Origin: VXLM01 sp965242665
Lineage (GTDB): Bacteria; Chloroflexota; Dehalococcoidia; Lucifugimonadales; VXLM01
Direction: 5' to 3'
Assembly: GCA_965242665.1 (NCBI GenBank)
Contig: OZ251484.1
Coordinates: 682,001 to 746,000, forward strand
DNA length: 64,000 nt
Every line of letters starts with the position of its first letter. The stretch's first letter is position 1. Made by a program: the position numbers and the translations under genes. A model generated the notes under the pieces. That model saw only the letters and a list, made by a program, of their open reading frames with translations, did not search any database and was not told where the DNA came from. Positions 47,869 through 57,026 of the stretch are shown piece by piece.

Positions 47869-48414
47869 CTAATACCCCAGCCCGCTGACGCCGAGATGAT
47901 CCGATTCGAGATTCCGCTGGCGCTTGTAGCGCTGCGCCTTGTCGACGTAGTGATCGACCGTCGTCGAAATGAGCCGCCGGTGCCGCTCCTCCACCTCTCC
48001 GCGAATCCGCGCAGGTACCCCAAGCGCCATCGACCTAGAGGGCACCGTCATATTCTCGATCAGCATGGCCCCGGACCCGATCAGACTTCCACCGCCGATC
48101 TCGACGCCGTCGTTGACCACCGCCCCATTGCCGATCAGAGATCCGTCCCCAACGACTGCGGCGTGGCAGACCACCCGGTGCCCAATGACCACCCGGTCTC
48201 CGATGCGAACGTCGGCGTCGCCGTGCACGACGGAATTGTCCTGGATGCAAGTGAACCTGCCGATCGTGATCTTCCCCGCGTCCGCGCGGATCACCGCCCC
48301 CGGCCAGACGCTCGAACCCTCGCCAACCTCCACGTCTCCTACGATGTACGCCGTCTCGCTGATGAATGCAGAAGGGTGGATCCTCGCAGACTTTCCATCG
48401 AGGCTTCTAATCAT
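47869..48414 (-). CDS. Gamma-class carbonic anhydrase-like hexapeptide protein
   Basis: 182 residues from ATG 48414, with TAGGAGG five nt upstream. It is a left-handed beta-helix of hexapeptide repeats (VGEGSSVWPGAVIRAD, VRIGDRVVIGHRVVCHAAVVGDG). His residues in NSVVHGD, IGHRV and CHAA match the three zinc ligands of gamma carbonic anhydrases. It may interconvert CO2 and bicarbonate or act in a related role. It lies 46 nt upstream of thiL on the same strand. Confidence 0.9.
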   Translation of the reverse strand: MIRSLDGKSARIHPSAFISETAYIVGDVEVGEGSSVWPGAVIRADAGKITIGRFTCIQDNSVVHGDADVRIGDRVVIGHRVVCHAAVVGDGSLIGNGAVVNDGVEIGGGSLIGSGAMLIENMTVPSRSMALGVPARIRGEVEERHRRLISTTVDHYVDKAQRYKRQRNLESDHLGVSGLGY

Positions 48415-48591
48415 GCTTCCTCCTAATCGCCGCGTGCGGACGAGATGCCGTGTTGCAAGACGGAACGCACCGCGCGCCGCCGTATGGACGAGAGCATCGA
48501 ACACCCGCGCATTCGAGTACAGGGTACACCAACCGTCTACGCGAAAGTCAACATGTGGTATCATAATCATGCGACTCACGGAGAATCGAAC

Positions 48592-49500
48592 ATGCACTAC
48601 CCAAGACCTCGCGCCGCTCTCATCGGCGCATCCGCCGCCCTCTTGATATACGCCGCCTGCGGCGGGGACTCCCCCGCCCCGACGACCGCGCCGCCAACCC
48701 CTACCCCGCGCCCCACAGTCGAACCCACTCCAGTCCCGCAAGTCGAAGTGACCCAGGAGCAGATCCAGAATGCCGTCGCCGCGGCGATCGAGGAACGCGG
48801 CTTGGACGCAGCACCTGCAGACGTCCGGCGCTACCTCGAAAGCGAAATGTCCCCGGACGGACTCGAAGGCGTGTCTGGCCTAGAGCAGAGGATCGAAGAC
48901 CAGCTCTCGCCCGCCCTCGACGAGCTTGCGCAGGATACTCCCGATGATCCTGTCGACGTCGAAGGAGAGGACGAGTCCGATCCAGACGTGCTGTTCCGGT
49001 ACATGAGCGCGGTGAACACTCTCTACGCCGGACAGAACGAAGAGTCGATCTCCACATTCGACCTCATCATCCGAGTGCACCCAAATATGCCGCGGGCCTA
49101 TTACTACCGCGGGGTAGCCTTCTATCGGTCGGACCAGCACGACCAGGCGATGGCGGACTTCGACAAGGCGATCGATCTAAACCCCGAGTCCGGCGACCCG
49201 TACCTTCAGAGAGGGATGCTCCACTACGACGCCGGCGACTCGGCCTCCGCGCTGCGGGACTTCGACCGCGCCATCCAGCTGGCCCCATGGCTCGCGGACG
49301 CATACCGCAACCGCGGCGCAATCAAATTGAACGAAGGGCGAACGAACGAGGGACTGGCCGATTTCCAACGAGCGTTGGAAATATACGCATTCGAACGGAA
49401 CCAAGAGAGAATCGACGAGGCGCGCCAGATCATCTCCGACCCTCCGGACGAGCCGATCGAGATGTTCAAGGCGACCGATATCCTGCCGAGATTGCCGTGA
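48592..49500 (+). CDS. TPR-repeat lipoprotein
   Basis: 302 residues from ATG 48592, with GGAG upstream. The signal peptide ends in lipobox IYAAC, then a Thr/Pro linker. A coiled region (VTQEQIQNAVAAAIEERG) precedes three to four TPR units (YYYRGVAFYRSDQHDQAMADFDKAI, then PYLQRGMLHYDAG, AYRNRGAIKLNEG). It is probably a scaffold on the outer side of the membrane. Its 3' end overlaps the convergent DUF2851 gene by 35 nt. Confidence 0.88.
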   Translation: MHYPRPRAALIGASAALLIYAACGGDSPAPTTAPPTPTPRPTVEPTPVPQVEVTQEQIQNAVAAAIEERGLDAAPADVRRYLESEMSPDGLEGVSGLEQRIEDQLSPALDELAQDTPDDPVDVEGEDESDPDVLFRYMSAVNTLYAGQNEESISTFDLIIRVHPNMPRAYYYRGVAFYRSDQHDQAMADFDKAIDLNPESGDPYLQRGMLHYDAGDSASALRDFDRAIQLAPWLADAYRNRGAIKLNEGRTNEGLADFQRALEIYAFERNQERIDEARQIISDPPDEPIEMFKATDILPRLP

Positions 49501-50845
49501 AAACCCCCTCGATCCGGACCCCTGGACGCTCGTCGATGAGCGGCCGCGGGTTCTCCAGCCATCGGATTTCACGCGCGTGCTTGTAGAGATGGATGAGGCC
49601 CTGCTGCCTCCTCGCTCCTCTCGTATCGACGCGGTCGGGCAGAAAGCGCTTCATCTCGCGCGTAATCTCATTGTCCACGAGGCTGGGAGCCCGCACGAAC
49701 GCATCCTTGCTGCACGCCCGCAACTCGTGATCCCGCGTAACCCCGCCCCAGGCGTACATGAAGGGGAAGACGACGTTGACCGCAATATCCCTCGCCCTCG
49801 CCTCTCCGACGAATGGACGGACGGCAAGCCATTTCGGAACTGCGCGATGGTTGCCGCCCCGCACCAACGCGGACAGAGTGTGAACGAATCCGTCATCCGC
49901 GCACCGGTCGATCAGAGCCGCCGCCCCCTCGATGCGCCTCGATGGATGGTTGGACGGCCTCACCCGGAACGTCTTCCACGGCACAGCAATCCTCTCCACC
50001 GGCGGCAGACATTCCAGCGCTGCACGAAGCTGCAGGGCGTCCGCGGTCGAAAGACGCTCGATGAAGCCTGACGCTTGCATCAACATCGCGCGTGCAGCCT
50101 GCAGACGTGCAGATACAGGCTCGCGGGGAACCGCGCGCAGAAGATCCATCCCAACGGCTGCGGCCAAGGCCGCGAACGGCGCTCGATTCGTGGAATACCC
50201 CAACCCGTCCATGATCCCGGCGTACAGGACTTGATCGGGGTCGCCCGACTCGATCTCGATGACGAACCCGCTGGCCTTGGAAAGGAACCGCGCGTCGCCC
50301 GCCCTGTCGAGACTCTCTTGAACGGCGTCCGCCGAAACACAGGCGCCCCCGGCACGGGCAGACGGAGGGTTCCCTCCATCCGGTTCACTTCCTGATCGCA
50401 AGACTGCGACGGGAGCCCGGGCAAGGGATTCGAGCTGCGAATACGACGGCCCAGATGGGGTGAGCACCGCGTGGAGCACGACGCCGTTGTAGTTCGGGTC
50501 GACGTGATGACGGTGTGCGGTCCACCCAGCGGTCGTGACGTGGACTTCCACATCTCCCGTGATGGTCTCCCCGGAATCGGTAATCAGGATGCAGTCGCGA
50601 AAGTCTGGCCCGGCCGCACTGCTGCGCCGGCCCGGGTAGAGCACGCGCAGGCGGACGCCGTCCTCGGTCACGATTCCGGACGCTAGTCGGTCGGCGTTCT
50701 GCCAGAGCTGCGCCACCGCTTCTTCGGGGCCGCGCCTCGGCTCCCCGATCCGCGCGAATCGGACCGACCCTCCCCAAGATGTCGAACAGCGAACCTCCAC
50801 GTCTCCTATACGCTCCTTGCCGCGATTGTAGCACGTAAGAACCAT
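49466..50845 (-). CDS. DUF2851 family protein
   Basis: 459 residues. It matches DUF2851: LWQNADRL, VLYPGRRSSAAGPDF, GDVEVHVTTAGWTAHRHHVDPNYNGVVLHAV and the CSKDAF/RGARRQQGLIHLY ending. Function is unknown. The GDVEVH and HxxDPxYNxVxLHV motifs suggest a metal-dependent or nuclease-like core, but this is not established. It is divergent from the PDZ gene. Confidence 0.88.
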   Translation of the reverse strand: MVLTCYNRGKERIGDVEVRCSTSWGGSVRFARIGEPRRGPEEAVAQLWQNADRLASGIVTEDGVRLRVLYPGRRSSAAGPDFRDCILITDSGETITGDVEVHVTTAGWTAHRHHVDPNYNGVVLHAVLTPSGPSYSQLESLARAPVAVLRSGSEPDGGNPPSARAGGACVSADAVQESLDRAGDARFLSKASGFVIEIESGDPDQVLYAGIMDGLGYSTNRAPFAALAAAVGMDLLRAVPREPVSARLQAARAMLMQASGFIERLSTADALQLRAALECLPPVERIAVPWKTFRVRPSNHPSRRIEGAAALIDRCADDGFVHTLSALVRGGNHRAVPKWLAVRPFVGEARARDIAVNVVFPFMYAWGGVTRDHELRACSKDAFVRAPSLVDNEITREMKRFLPDRVDTRGARRQQGLIHLYKHAREIRWLENPRPLIDERPGVRIEGVFTAISAGYRSP

Positions 50846-50888
50846 TTGGCGTTCTGCTGCGTATTACTAGATAGACCCCCTTTTCACA

Positions 50889-50940
50889 GGCGGCGTCCGG
50901 TTAGCACGTATTGGGAGTGGAGGACTAACTAGACGCCGCC
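50889..50940 (+). promoter_or_regulatory. Long intergenic stem-loop in the leader region of the PDZ gene
   Basis: GGCGGCGTC (50889-50897) and GACGCCGCC (50932-50940), plus GTTAG (50900-50904) and CTAAC (50925-50929), pair with a symmetric 2-nt internal loop and a 20-nt apical loop containing GGGAGTGGAGGA. It could be a structured 5' leader, or a bidirectional signal between the divergent genes. Confidence 0.5.
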
Positions 50941-50988
50941 CTTCCGCGTTATAGAGACTAAATCCACATTGTCTTGGAGGTCGACGCT

Positions 50989-52173
50989 ATGGTGAAACTG
51001 GGATTTGGGTTGGGGGTCGTCGGGATCGTGCTCGCGATCGCGGCCGGAGCGGCTTTTTGGGGGACGACCACGCAGGCAAGCAGCGAGGACGACGAGAGCG
51101 GGGCTGTGCGAACACTCGCCCAAACCATCGACGGGGGCGGAGACGAAAGCGGCGCGCACAGTCAGACCAGCGACGAGCGCTCGGGAACAGCCTTCCTCGG
51201 CATCGCGGGACGAGACGGATCCCCAGACGGCGCCGTTGTGGTCGCCGTACTCGAAGACGGCCCGTCCGCGGGTGTGCTCTCCAAAGGCGACGTCATCACT
51301 GCCATCGACGGCGAAGCGGTGACCGTCTTCGAAGACGTCGTCAACGCTGTCGAATCAGCGCAGCCGGGCGACGAGATAGAGCTCACGATCCGCAGCGGCA
51401 GCACCGTTCGAGTCACATTGGGAAATAGGCCGATGGCGTTGGACGAATCCTTCATCCCATCTCCTCGGAAATGGATGGATATCGAGCCGCCGCTCGGCTA
51501 TGCGGGCAAACTCCTCGGAGAGGTCGGAACGCTCGGCGCATTGGGCGACAGCTTCGTGCGCGCGGAAATCGTGTTCGAGACGGAGGACGACGGCTTCAAG
51601 ACGATCCGCGGAGTCGCGGGAACCATCAGCAGCATCGACGCGAGCGCAGGAACGTTTACGCTAACCCCCAAGGATGGCTCGGATCCCGTCACCTACCAGG
51701 TCGAAAGCGACACGATCGTGATACCCGGAGAGGCCGGGGACATCAGCTCGCTCGACGAAGACGAACGAACCATCGTAGTGCAGGTGGACGACGATGTGAG
51801 CCTCGTACTTCAGGACGATTTCGACGCCGAGCATTCGAAGAAGATGGGCGCGGGCGGCGCGTGGAGATTCGGTCCCGGCACAATGCACGGGTTTGGCCGC
51901 GGGCAAGGCGCGTGGCAGATGCCCGCGCCGCAACTCCCAGGGATCTATCTCGATCCAAGCGGCTGGGATTCACTCTTCGAAGAGATGAAGAGTTTGAGCC
52001 CAGACGAGGCGATGGACGACGAGGATTTCCAGCGGATGCTTGACGAGCTTCCAGAAGGCATCCGGCAGATGATAGAGGAATACCTGATGGGGTTCGATGA
52101 ATGGGGGTTGGACGGAATGGGATCCATGGAAGAAAGCGGAAAGAGGCTGTCCCCGGCTGATCTGGACGCATAA
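50989..52173 (+). CDS. Membrane-anchored PDZ-domain protein
   Basis: 394 residues from ATG 50989, with GGAGG eight nt upstream. One N-terminal membrane anchor (~5-25) is followed by an acidic/Ser linker, a PDZ domain (~65-150; GTAFLGIAG, SAGVLSKGDVITAIDGEAV), a DUF5666-like beta domain (~200-270; GTISSIDASAGTFTL), and an acidic C-terminal region (EEMKSLSPDEAMDDEDF). No protease domain is fused, so it may be an adaptor or a sensor of envelope proteins. A strong terminator follows. Confidence 0.85.
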   Translation: MVKLGFGLGVVGIVLAIAAGAAFWGTTTQASSEDDESGAVRTLAQTIDGGGDESGAHSQTSDERSGTAFLGIAGRDGSPDGAVVVAVLEDGPSAGVLSKGDVITAIDGEAVTVFEDVVNAVESAQPGDEIELTIRSGSTVRVTLGNRPMALDESFIPSPRKWMDIEPPLGYAGKLLGEVGTLGALGDSFVRAEIVFETEDDGFKTIRGVAGTISSIDASAGTFTLTPKDGSDPVTYQVESDTIVIPGEAGDISSLDEDERTIVVQVDDDVSLVLQDDFDAEHSKKMGAGGAWRFGPGTMHGFGRGQGAWQMPAPQLPGIYLDPSGWDSLFEEMKSLSPDEAMDDEDFQRMLDELPEGIRQMIEEYLMGFDEWGLDGMGSMEESGKRLSPADLDA

Positions 52174-52269
52174 TCCCAACACTGCCAGCAACCCCGCGCC
52201 GGCTCTCTGGGGAAGCGGCGCGAGTTCCCCCCTCGACCGCAGCGCCTACCTGAGCGGCGCGGGAACTGG

Positions 52270-52309
52270 AAGGCCCCGCAGCCTCTCTCAAGGCTGCGGG
52301 GCCTTTTCC
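52270..52309. terminator. Strong intrinsic terminator (bidirectional)
   Basis: A perfect 14-bp stem, AAGGCCCCGCAGCC (52270-52283) with GGCTGCGGGGCCTT (52292-52305), 8-nt loop, then TTCC. It lies between the convergent PDZ gene and the rplU-rpmA-rpmE operon and can serve both. Confidence 0.8.
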
Positions 52310-52358
52310 TTCGGGCCCTCGGCTGCATAGACGAGGCTGATGACCTGTCAAGCGGCGG

Positions 52359-52565
52359 CTACTGAGCCAATCGAAAACGGCGGTTGAAGCGCTCGACGCG
52401 CCCCTCGGTGTCCACGATGCGCTGCTCGCCGGTAAAGAACGGGTGGCACTCCTTGCATATCTCCACATGGAGTTCCTGCTTGGTCGATCCCGTGGTGTAC
52501 GACTTCCCGCAGGAGCAGGTTACTGTCGCGTTCGGGTAATACGTTGGATGAATGTCTGCTTTCAT
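52359..52565 (-). CDS. rpmE: 50S ribosomal protein L31
   Basis: 68 residues. It has the start MKADIHPTYY, the zinc-ribbon Cys set CSCG plus CKECHPFFTGEQ, and the RVERFNRRF ending of L31 type A (zinc-binding). Last gene of the rplU-rpmA-rpmE operon. Confidence 0.97.
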   Translation of the reverse strand: MKADIHPTYYPNATVTCSCGKSYTTGSTKQELHVEICKECHPFFTGEQRIVDTEGRVERFNRRFRLAQ

Positions 52566-52575
52566 GGAATGCTCC

Positions 52576-52833
52576 TTAGGACTCGGGGTAGACGCTCGCC
52601 CGCTTCTTGTCCCGTCTTGCCTGCTCGAACTTGACCCGACCGTCCACGAGGGCGTACAGGGTGTGATCCCTTCCTACTCCAACGTTGACCCCCGCCTGGA
52701 TCCTCGTGCCGCGTTGGCGGACGATGATGCTCCCCGCGCTCACGAACTCGGTGTCGTACCGCTTGACACCGAGCCGCTGACCTTGGCTGTCTCTGCCGTT
52801 CCTCGTGCTTCCTCCGCCCTTCTTATGCGCCAC
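52576..52833 (-). CDS. rpmA: 50S ribosomal protein L27
   Basis: 85 residues. The start AHKKGGGSTRNGRDSQGQRLG and the DHTLYALVDG segment are standard L27. There is no cleavable N-terminal extension before AHKKG. Its start overlaps the rplU end by 11 nt. Confidence 0.98.
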   Translation of the reverse strand: MAHKKGGGSTRNGRDSQGQRLGVKRYDTEFVSAGSIIVRQRGTRIQAGVNVGVGRDHTLYALVDGRVKFEQARRDKKRASVYPES

Positions 52834-53362
52834 TATTCTCCTCCTTCACTCGGTCGTCATCTCCACCGTCCACCTCTTCCGCGGCGTCCTCGTTCATCTC
52901 GCCGCTGCCCGCCTCTCCGAGAGGCCCCGCCTCTTCCGGCTCGTCCCCGTTCGTCTCGCCGCTGCCCGCCTCTCCGAGAGGCCCCGCCTCTTGCGCGGCG
53001 TCTGTTGGTTCATCCGGTTCCACAACCGCATCAAGTGGTTCGCCGTCGATCGAGATGTCGATAATCCGCAGATCGGTATAGGGCTGTCGATGCCCCTTCA
53101 TCCTCCGGTATCGAACCTTCGGCTTGTACTTGAAAACCCGAATCTTTCGTCCACGCCCTCTCAACGTGATTTGAGCCCGAACCCGCGCCCCAGAGACCAC
53201 CGGCGCCCCAACGCGCACATCCCCATCTGCCGACACCATCAACACGTCGTCGATGTCGACGATCTCCCCGGCATAGGCCGGCAGGGACTCGACACGAATG
53301 CTGTCCCCCGCCTGAACGCGGTACTGCTTACTGCCCGTCCGAACAATCGCATACGTCGCCAA
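52823..53362 (-). CDS. rplU: 50S ribosomal protein L21 with an acidic C-terminal extension
   Basis: 179 residues from TTG 53362 (ATYAIVRTGSKQYRVQAGD is the L21 start). The L21 core ends at about residue 103; after it comes an ~75-residue Glu/Gly/Pro-rich tail not found in typical L21 (about 100-110 aa). The tail contains a direct duplication of 19 residues built on EEAGPLGEAGSGE. GGAG lies about 11 nt before the TTG. First gene of the operon. Confidence 0.93.
   Translation of the reverse strand: MATYAIVRTGSKQYRVQAGDSIRVESLPAYAGEIVDIDDVLMVSADGDVRVGAPVVSGARVRAQITLRGRGRKIRVFKYKPKVRYRRMKGHRQPYTDLRIIDISIDGEPLDAVVEPDEPTDAAQEAGPLGEAGSGETNGDEPEEAGPLGEAGSGEMNEDAAEEVDGGDDDRVKEENSGA
52898..52992 (-). 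repeat. Intragenic tandem repeat in the rplU tail
   Basis: A 38-bp unit at 52898-52935 recurs at 52955-52992 (period 57 nt, in frame), giving two copies of the 19-residue acidic segment of L21. Confidence 0.85.
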
Positions 53363-53425
53363 TAGTTCACGTACTCCACTTGCATAGACGAGAGCCGCCT
53401 CTCTCCCTGCGGCCCCCAACTATAC

Positions 53426-53453
53426 AGTATACCACAGGCCGGCGCCGAGTAAA
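53426..53453 (-). promoter_or_regulatory. Promoter of the rplU-rpmA-rpmE operon
   Basis: On the minus strand TTTACT (53453-53448), 16-bp spacer, TATACT (53431-53426). The predicted start is about 57 nt before the rplU TTG codon. Upstream sequence to the next gene (53454-53629) shows nothing else. Confidence 0.6.
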
Positions 53454-53629
53454 GCGAAAAACGCAGCGCGGTCTTCTCGCAGCATCCGCGGCGCGGAAAT
53501 GCGAAAGCGACTTACCGAAACCGCAAGGCATCGGCGAACGTCTCCCTCGTCCGGATCGCGCATCCGCATAGTTTCGACGATCGGTCTACCGGCTCTCCTC
53601 ACGCTCCGGCTCCGGCGTACCAGATTGAT

Positions 53630-53833
53630 TTAGCTCTCTTTCTCTTCTGTGATGCCGGCCGCACGCAGCTTCTCGGCCTCGGCTGCGCTCACGATGCGAA
53701 ACACAGCGGTATCGGGATCCTCTTCTGCCACCCCGCGAACCGCGGGACGCCCGTTCTTCAAGATCACCAGCTTGGGATCGCTTATGACGACGTTCTTCCG
53801 TAGCTTGAACGAATATGCGGTGAGTTTCGACAT
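53630..53833 (-). CDS. DUF5679-like small protein lacking the zinc cysteines
   Basis: 67 residues from ATG 53833, with GGAGAG upstream. The pattern AYSFKLRKNVVISDPKLVIL then LKNGRPAVRG and TAVFRI matches the small DUF5679 family, in which these positions carry CxxC pairs; all four Cys are replaced here (SFKL and EEDPDT). A C-terminal ~18-residue helix (AAEAEKLRAAG) is added. It may be a zinc-independent paralogue. The 292-nt stretch 53837-54128 upstream shows no gene. Confidence 0.65.
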   Translation of the reverse strand: MSKLTAYSFKLRKNVVISDPKLVILKNGRPAVRGVAEEDPDTAVFRIVSAAEAEKLRAAGITEEKES

Positions 53834-54128
53834 CACTCTCTCCGTTATACAAGATGCAGCATCGCAACCATCTCAGACTGACCGAATGAGGCTGCACAGG
53901 GGCCGGCGGGAAGTAGATCCGCCGCATTGTCCGCAGCGCCTGACCCAAACCAGCCGCCCGCATCCATGTTGCGGACTCCCCCCTCGATGCGTCCATAGAA
54001 CATACCCCAAAGAGGCGGCGTTGTCAACAGTCCGACCAGCGCGAAAACGATATCGAGTACACGACATGCGTGCCGCAGACCCGCAATCCAACGAGTGGCT
54101 GCACGCCGAAAAATGCCGATGTGCCGCC

Positions 54129-57026
54129 CTACACCGCGAGCACAGCGCCAGACGGACGCGCCTTCCCGCCGTGCACCGACGGCTCCGCGCACCACTTGGC
54201 GGCGAGGTCTCGCACCGCTCGATATACGCCGTCGTCGAACCCCAATAAATCGCACACGACCCGCTGATCCAACAGCGCGCGGTTTGGGTCTGCGTCCGCA
54301 AGATACGCCGGCTGGAGTTCCTTATTGCGGAACTCGTCGAATATCTCTTCTGCGACAGCGAGCTGCTCGTCACTGATCGCACGCAAGTCCAGCACCGGCA
54401 GGGTTTCTGCAGAACTGATGGTTATTCGACCCCGCCCGCGTTGTTGGAGATTGGAATGCCACCAGAATAGCAGCAAGCCAAGCGTACTGTTGGACCACAC
54501 CGCGAACGCATAGTCGAAGCGGTCGTCTGGAAACTTCACATTCGGCCACGCAACGCCGCCGACGCTTTCGTCTTCTGTGAACGCAGCCGCAAGTGGCTGA
54601 GACCCAAATCCGAAATCCATATTCATATGGGCGCGACTTCTCCTAGCCCAAACCCGATCTGCCTTGGCTTCCAAGCCTCGCCGGACGCGCAACTGCGAGT
54701 CAGGCGCGCATACCATACGGGTTTCCCTCTTCGCGTTGTGGTTCCACAGCGCAGGATAGGTTGCCGTTGGGCTGGGATCCTCTTTGGTAAACGGACCGCG
54801 CGGCGCAGGGCCGATGATGTCGAGATGGTACATACCAAGTTTGCCGACGGCGCCGAGGGTGGCCATCCCAATCTCGTGCGCGGCCATTCCTGGAAGCCAG
54901 AGCTTGGATTGCGATAGGGCGTATGCGGTTTGGGCGACAGAGTAATCGAACAGACGGACTGCCCCCCATTCCCCGCCCTTGGCGTCGAGCGGTGTTCCTA
55001 TCGCTTCTCCGATCAGGTCGCCTCCCACTCTCAGAGGCGCGCCGCCGTACGGCCCGTCCTCGATTTGCCTGATGCAGTCATCGGATGTGAGGATGTTCTT
55101 GGCTATCTCGCTGGCATGAGCGGTACGATCCGGCCGGTGCCGCAGAGACACGAACTTGCCCCGCAGGCTGCGCTCTTCACCCTCGGGCGCCTTGCGCGCC
55201 GCGACGAGACACTCGGCTATGGACGTGTCGGACGAGAATGACGGATCCGTGCGGGTGGAGGCGATGCTGGTCACGGTCAAGTCGGCGTAGTTGTTCGTCA
55301 TCATTCGCCTGAATGCTTGCCACGCAACCCCGCCAGTTGCGGACAGGGGCAAGACCAGAGCCAGCACGCCGCCGGGCTTCAGCTTCTTGTCCCCCAGTGC
55401 AGCGAAGGCGGAAGCCATGCCAGCGTTCCCATGATAGCAGGTTCCCTCTTTGAGCACCGCCATCCGCTCCGCCATTTCCCTCTGATCTGCTTCACTCGCG
55501 CCAAAGGCGGCGAAAGCGGCCGTGACCGTGTCAGCGTATGCCCCCTCTCTCGTCACGTTCCTCGTAAACGGCGGGTTCATTATCACGAGGTCGAACCCCT
55601 CCTCCGGCATATCCACGCGGATCTCTCCTACAGGCTCCTCGCTGGCGCTTCCGACGCGCATCGCGGGGTCGGAAGTGTTGACCAGCACCGACGAGGAGTG
55701 AAGCAAGTCAAGCGAACCGATAGAGACCGACCCGTCATCTTGCCTGCCGTAAGGGAGGGTATAGATGCGGGAGTCGCCGAACCCCACGCTTGGCTGCGCG
55801 CCGGAGAGGGTAGAGTAGGTGATATGAACCGCGGATGGCATCACGTCGAGACCCCACAGAACCTCCTCCAGCATCCTCGGATGCAGCATCGCAGGGTCGC
55901 CCCCCGCACGCTCATGGCGGGTGGCTATCTGTTCGTACACCGCCGACAGCAGCGCCCCCGTGCCGCACGCAAAGTCTCCAACCCGCAGCCTGCCGATAGA
56001 CTCAGCGTTCGACCAATCCACTCCTTCCATCTTTGCGACTGCAAGACGCGCCAGCAAGGCCGCAGACGCCGGCCGCGTGTAGAACGTCGCCAAGTACTTG
56101 CGGTCGGAAATCAGCCGCTGGAACACTCGCCCCGTCAAATCGTGCGCGTTGTCGACGCCGGCCGCGTTCACATCCCCAGCCGTGTATTGCAGCCTACGCA
56201 GCAGCTGCGCCGCATCACCCGGGGGAATCTGCCTGAGTACCTCCCGCGCGATTTCGAAGATCGGCAAGTAGTTGATACTCAGGATGTGCTTCCACGCATC
56301 CAGTATTTCGCGCTGCGGGTTGGTCGATCCGTTCCCGCATAGAACGCCCAGCGGCTTGACGGCCGCGTACATGCCCGCCAGCCGCTCATGGAAGACCATG
56401 GCGTTGGCGACGATGGCGCACGCCATGCGGCGGGTTTGCGGCACGTTCGACATGCCGAGCAGACGCGCTATCGACATCGTAATGCCGGGTCGAACCTTGT
56501 TCATCTCGTCCAACAACGCCGCGGACCCCTCGATGCCTTGCTGCATGACGTCGGTAGCGGCGTCGACCGCCTTCTGGGGCACTGACATCAGACGGACGAG
56601 GTCCGCAAGGTCGCTTACCGACCCATGCAGCCAACCTGACTCCGGAAAGCGGGTCGGATCCCGAGGATCATCCGTGAACGCGCAGTACGACAGCCGAGCA
56701 TCGCACAACGCCCCGCGCAGATCTTCGGAGTTTGCCGCCTCGCCGGGATATCGGAGCGCGATGACCGCCTCGACCTTGCGACCCCCTTCCACAACCGCCA
56801 ACCCCAGTCGCGACCTCGCCTCGTCCTCCACGCTCCGCGCAGGTTCGTACTCCGCTTCCACAACGACAGGAGAGCGGCTAGGCTCGGTAATGAGAATGTC
56901 CGGTTGAAGCCCTGGCTGATCCACGATCGCGCGGACTCTTTCGGACCGCACGTCGCAGGAGCGCATCATCCCCTGCAACAGATCGCCCAAGGCATTGTTG
57001 ACGTTCGGTTCCGTGTGCCGCAGCAT
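54129..57026 (-). CDS. Large N6-adenine DNA methylase with an N-terminal nuclease-like domain (type IIG-like)
   Basis: 965 residues from ATG 57026 (TAGGAT eight nt upstream); ATG 57062 would add 12. Near residues 30-100 the segment QPDILITEPSRSPVVVEAEYEPA is a PD...ExE-type nuclease core candidate. The methylase follows: motif I DFACGTGALL (~350), motif IV IMNPPFTRN (~484). The C-terminal ~400 residues, with the segment VARPNVKFPDD-like and ISSAETLPVLDL, are likely target recognition. This is the single-protein restriction-modification layout of type IIG, or a BREX/Pgl-like methylase; no specificity subunit is adjacent. Confidence 0.8.
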   Translation of the reverse strand: MLRHTEPNVNNALGDLLQGMMRSCDVRSERVRAIVDQPGLQPDILITEPSRSPVVVEAEYEPARSVEDEARSRLGLAVVEGGRKVEAVIALRYPGEAANSEDLRGALCDARLSYCAFTDDPRDPTRFPESGWLHGSVSDLADLVRLMSVPQKAVDAATDVMQQGIEGSAALLDEMNKVRPGITMSIARLLGMSNVPQTRRMACAIVANAMVFHERLAGMYAAVKPLGVLCGNGSTNPQREILDAWKHILSINYLPIFEIAREVLRQIPPGDAAQLLRRLQYTAGDVNAAGVDNAHDLTGRVFQRLISDRKYLATFYTRPASAALLARLAVAKMEGVDWSNAESIGRLRVGDFACGTGALLSAVYEQIATRHERAGGDPAMLHPRMLEEVLWGLDVMPSAVHITYSTLSGAQPSVGFGDSRIYTLPYGRQDDGSVSIGSLDLLHSSSVLVNTSDPAMRVGSASEEPVGEIRVDMPEEGFDLVIMNPPFTRNVTREGAYADTVTAAFAAFGASEADQREMAERMAVLKEGTCYHGNAGMASAFAALGDKKLKPGGVLALVLPLSATGGVAWQAFRRMMTNNYADLTVTSIASTRTDPSFSSDTSIAECLVAARKAPEGEERSLRGKFVSLRHRPDRTAHASEIAKNILTSDDCIRQIEDGPYGGAPLRVGGDLIGEAIGTPLDAKGGEWGAVRLFDYSVAQTAYALSQSKLWLPGMAAHEIGMATLGAVGKLGMYHLDIIGPAPRGPFTKEDPSPTATYPALWNHNAKRETRMVCAPDSQLRVRRGLEAKADRVWARRSRAHMNMDFGFGSQPLAAAFTEDESVGGVAWPNVKFPDDRFDYAFAVWSNSTLGLLLFWWHSNLQQRGRGRITISSAETLPVLDLRAISDEQLAVAEEIFDEFRNKELQPAYLADADPNRALLDQRVVCDLLGFDDGVYRAVRDLAAKWCAEPSVHGGKARPSGAVLAV

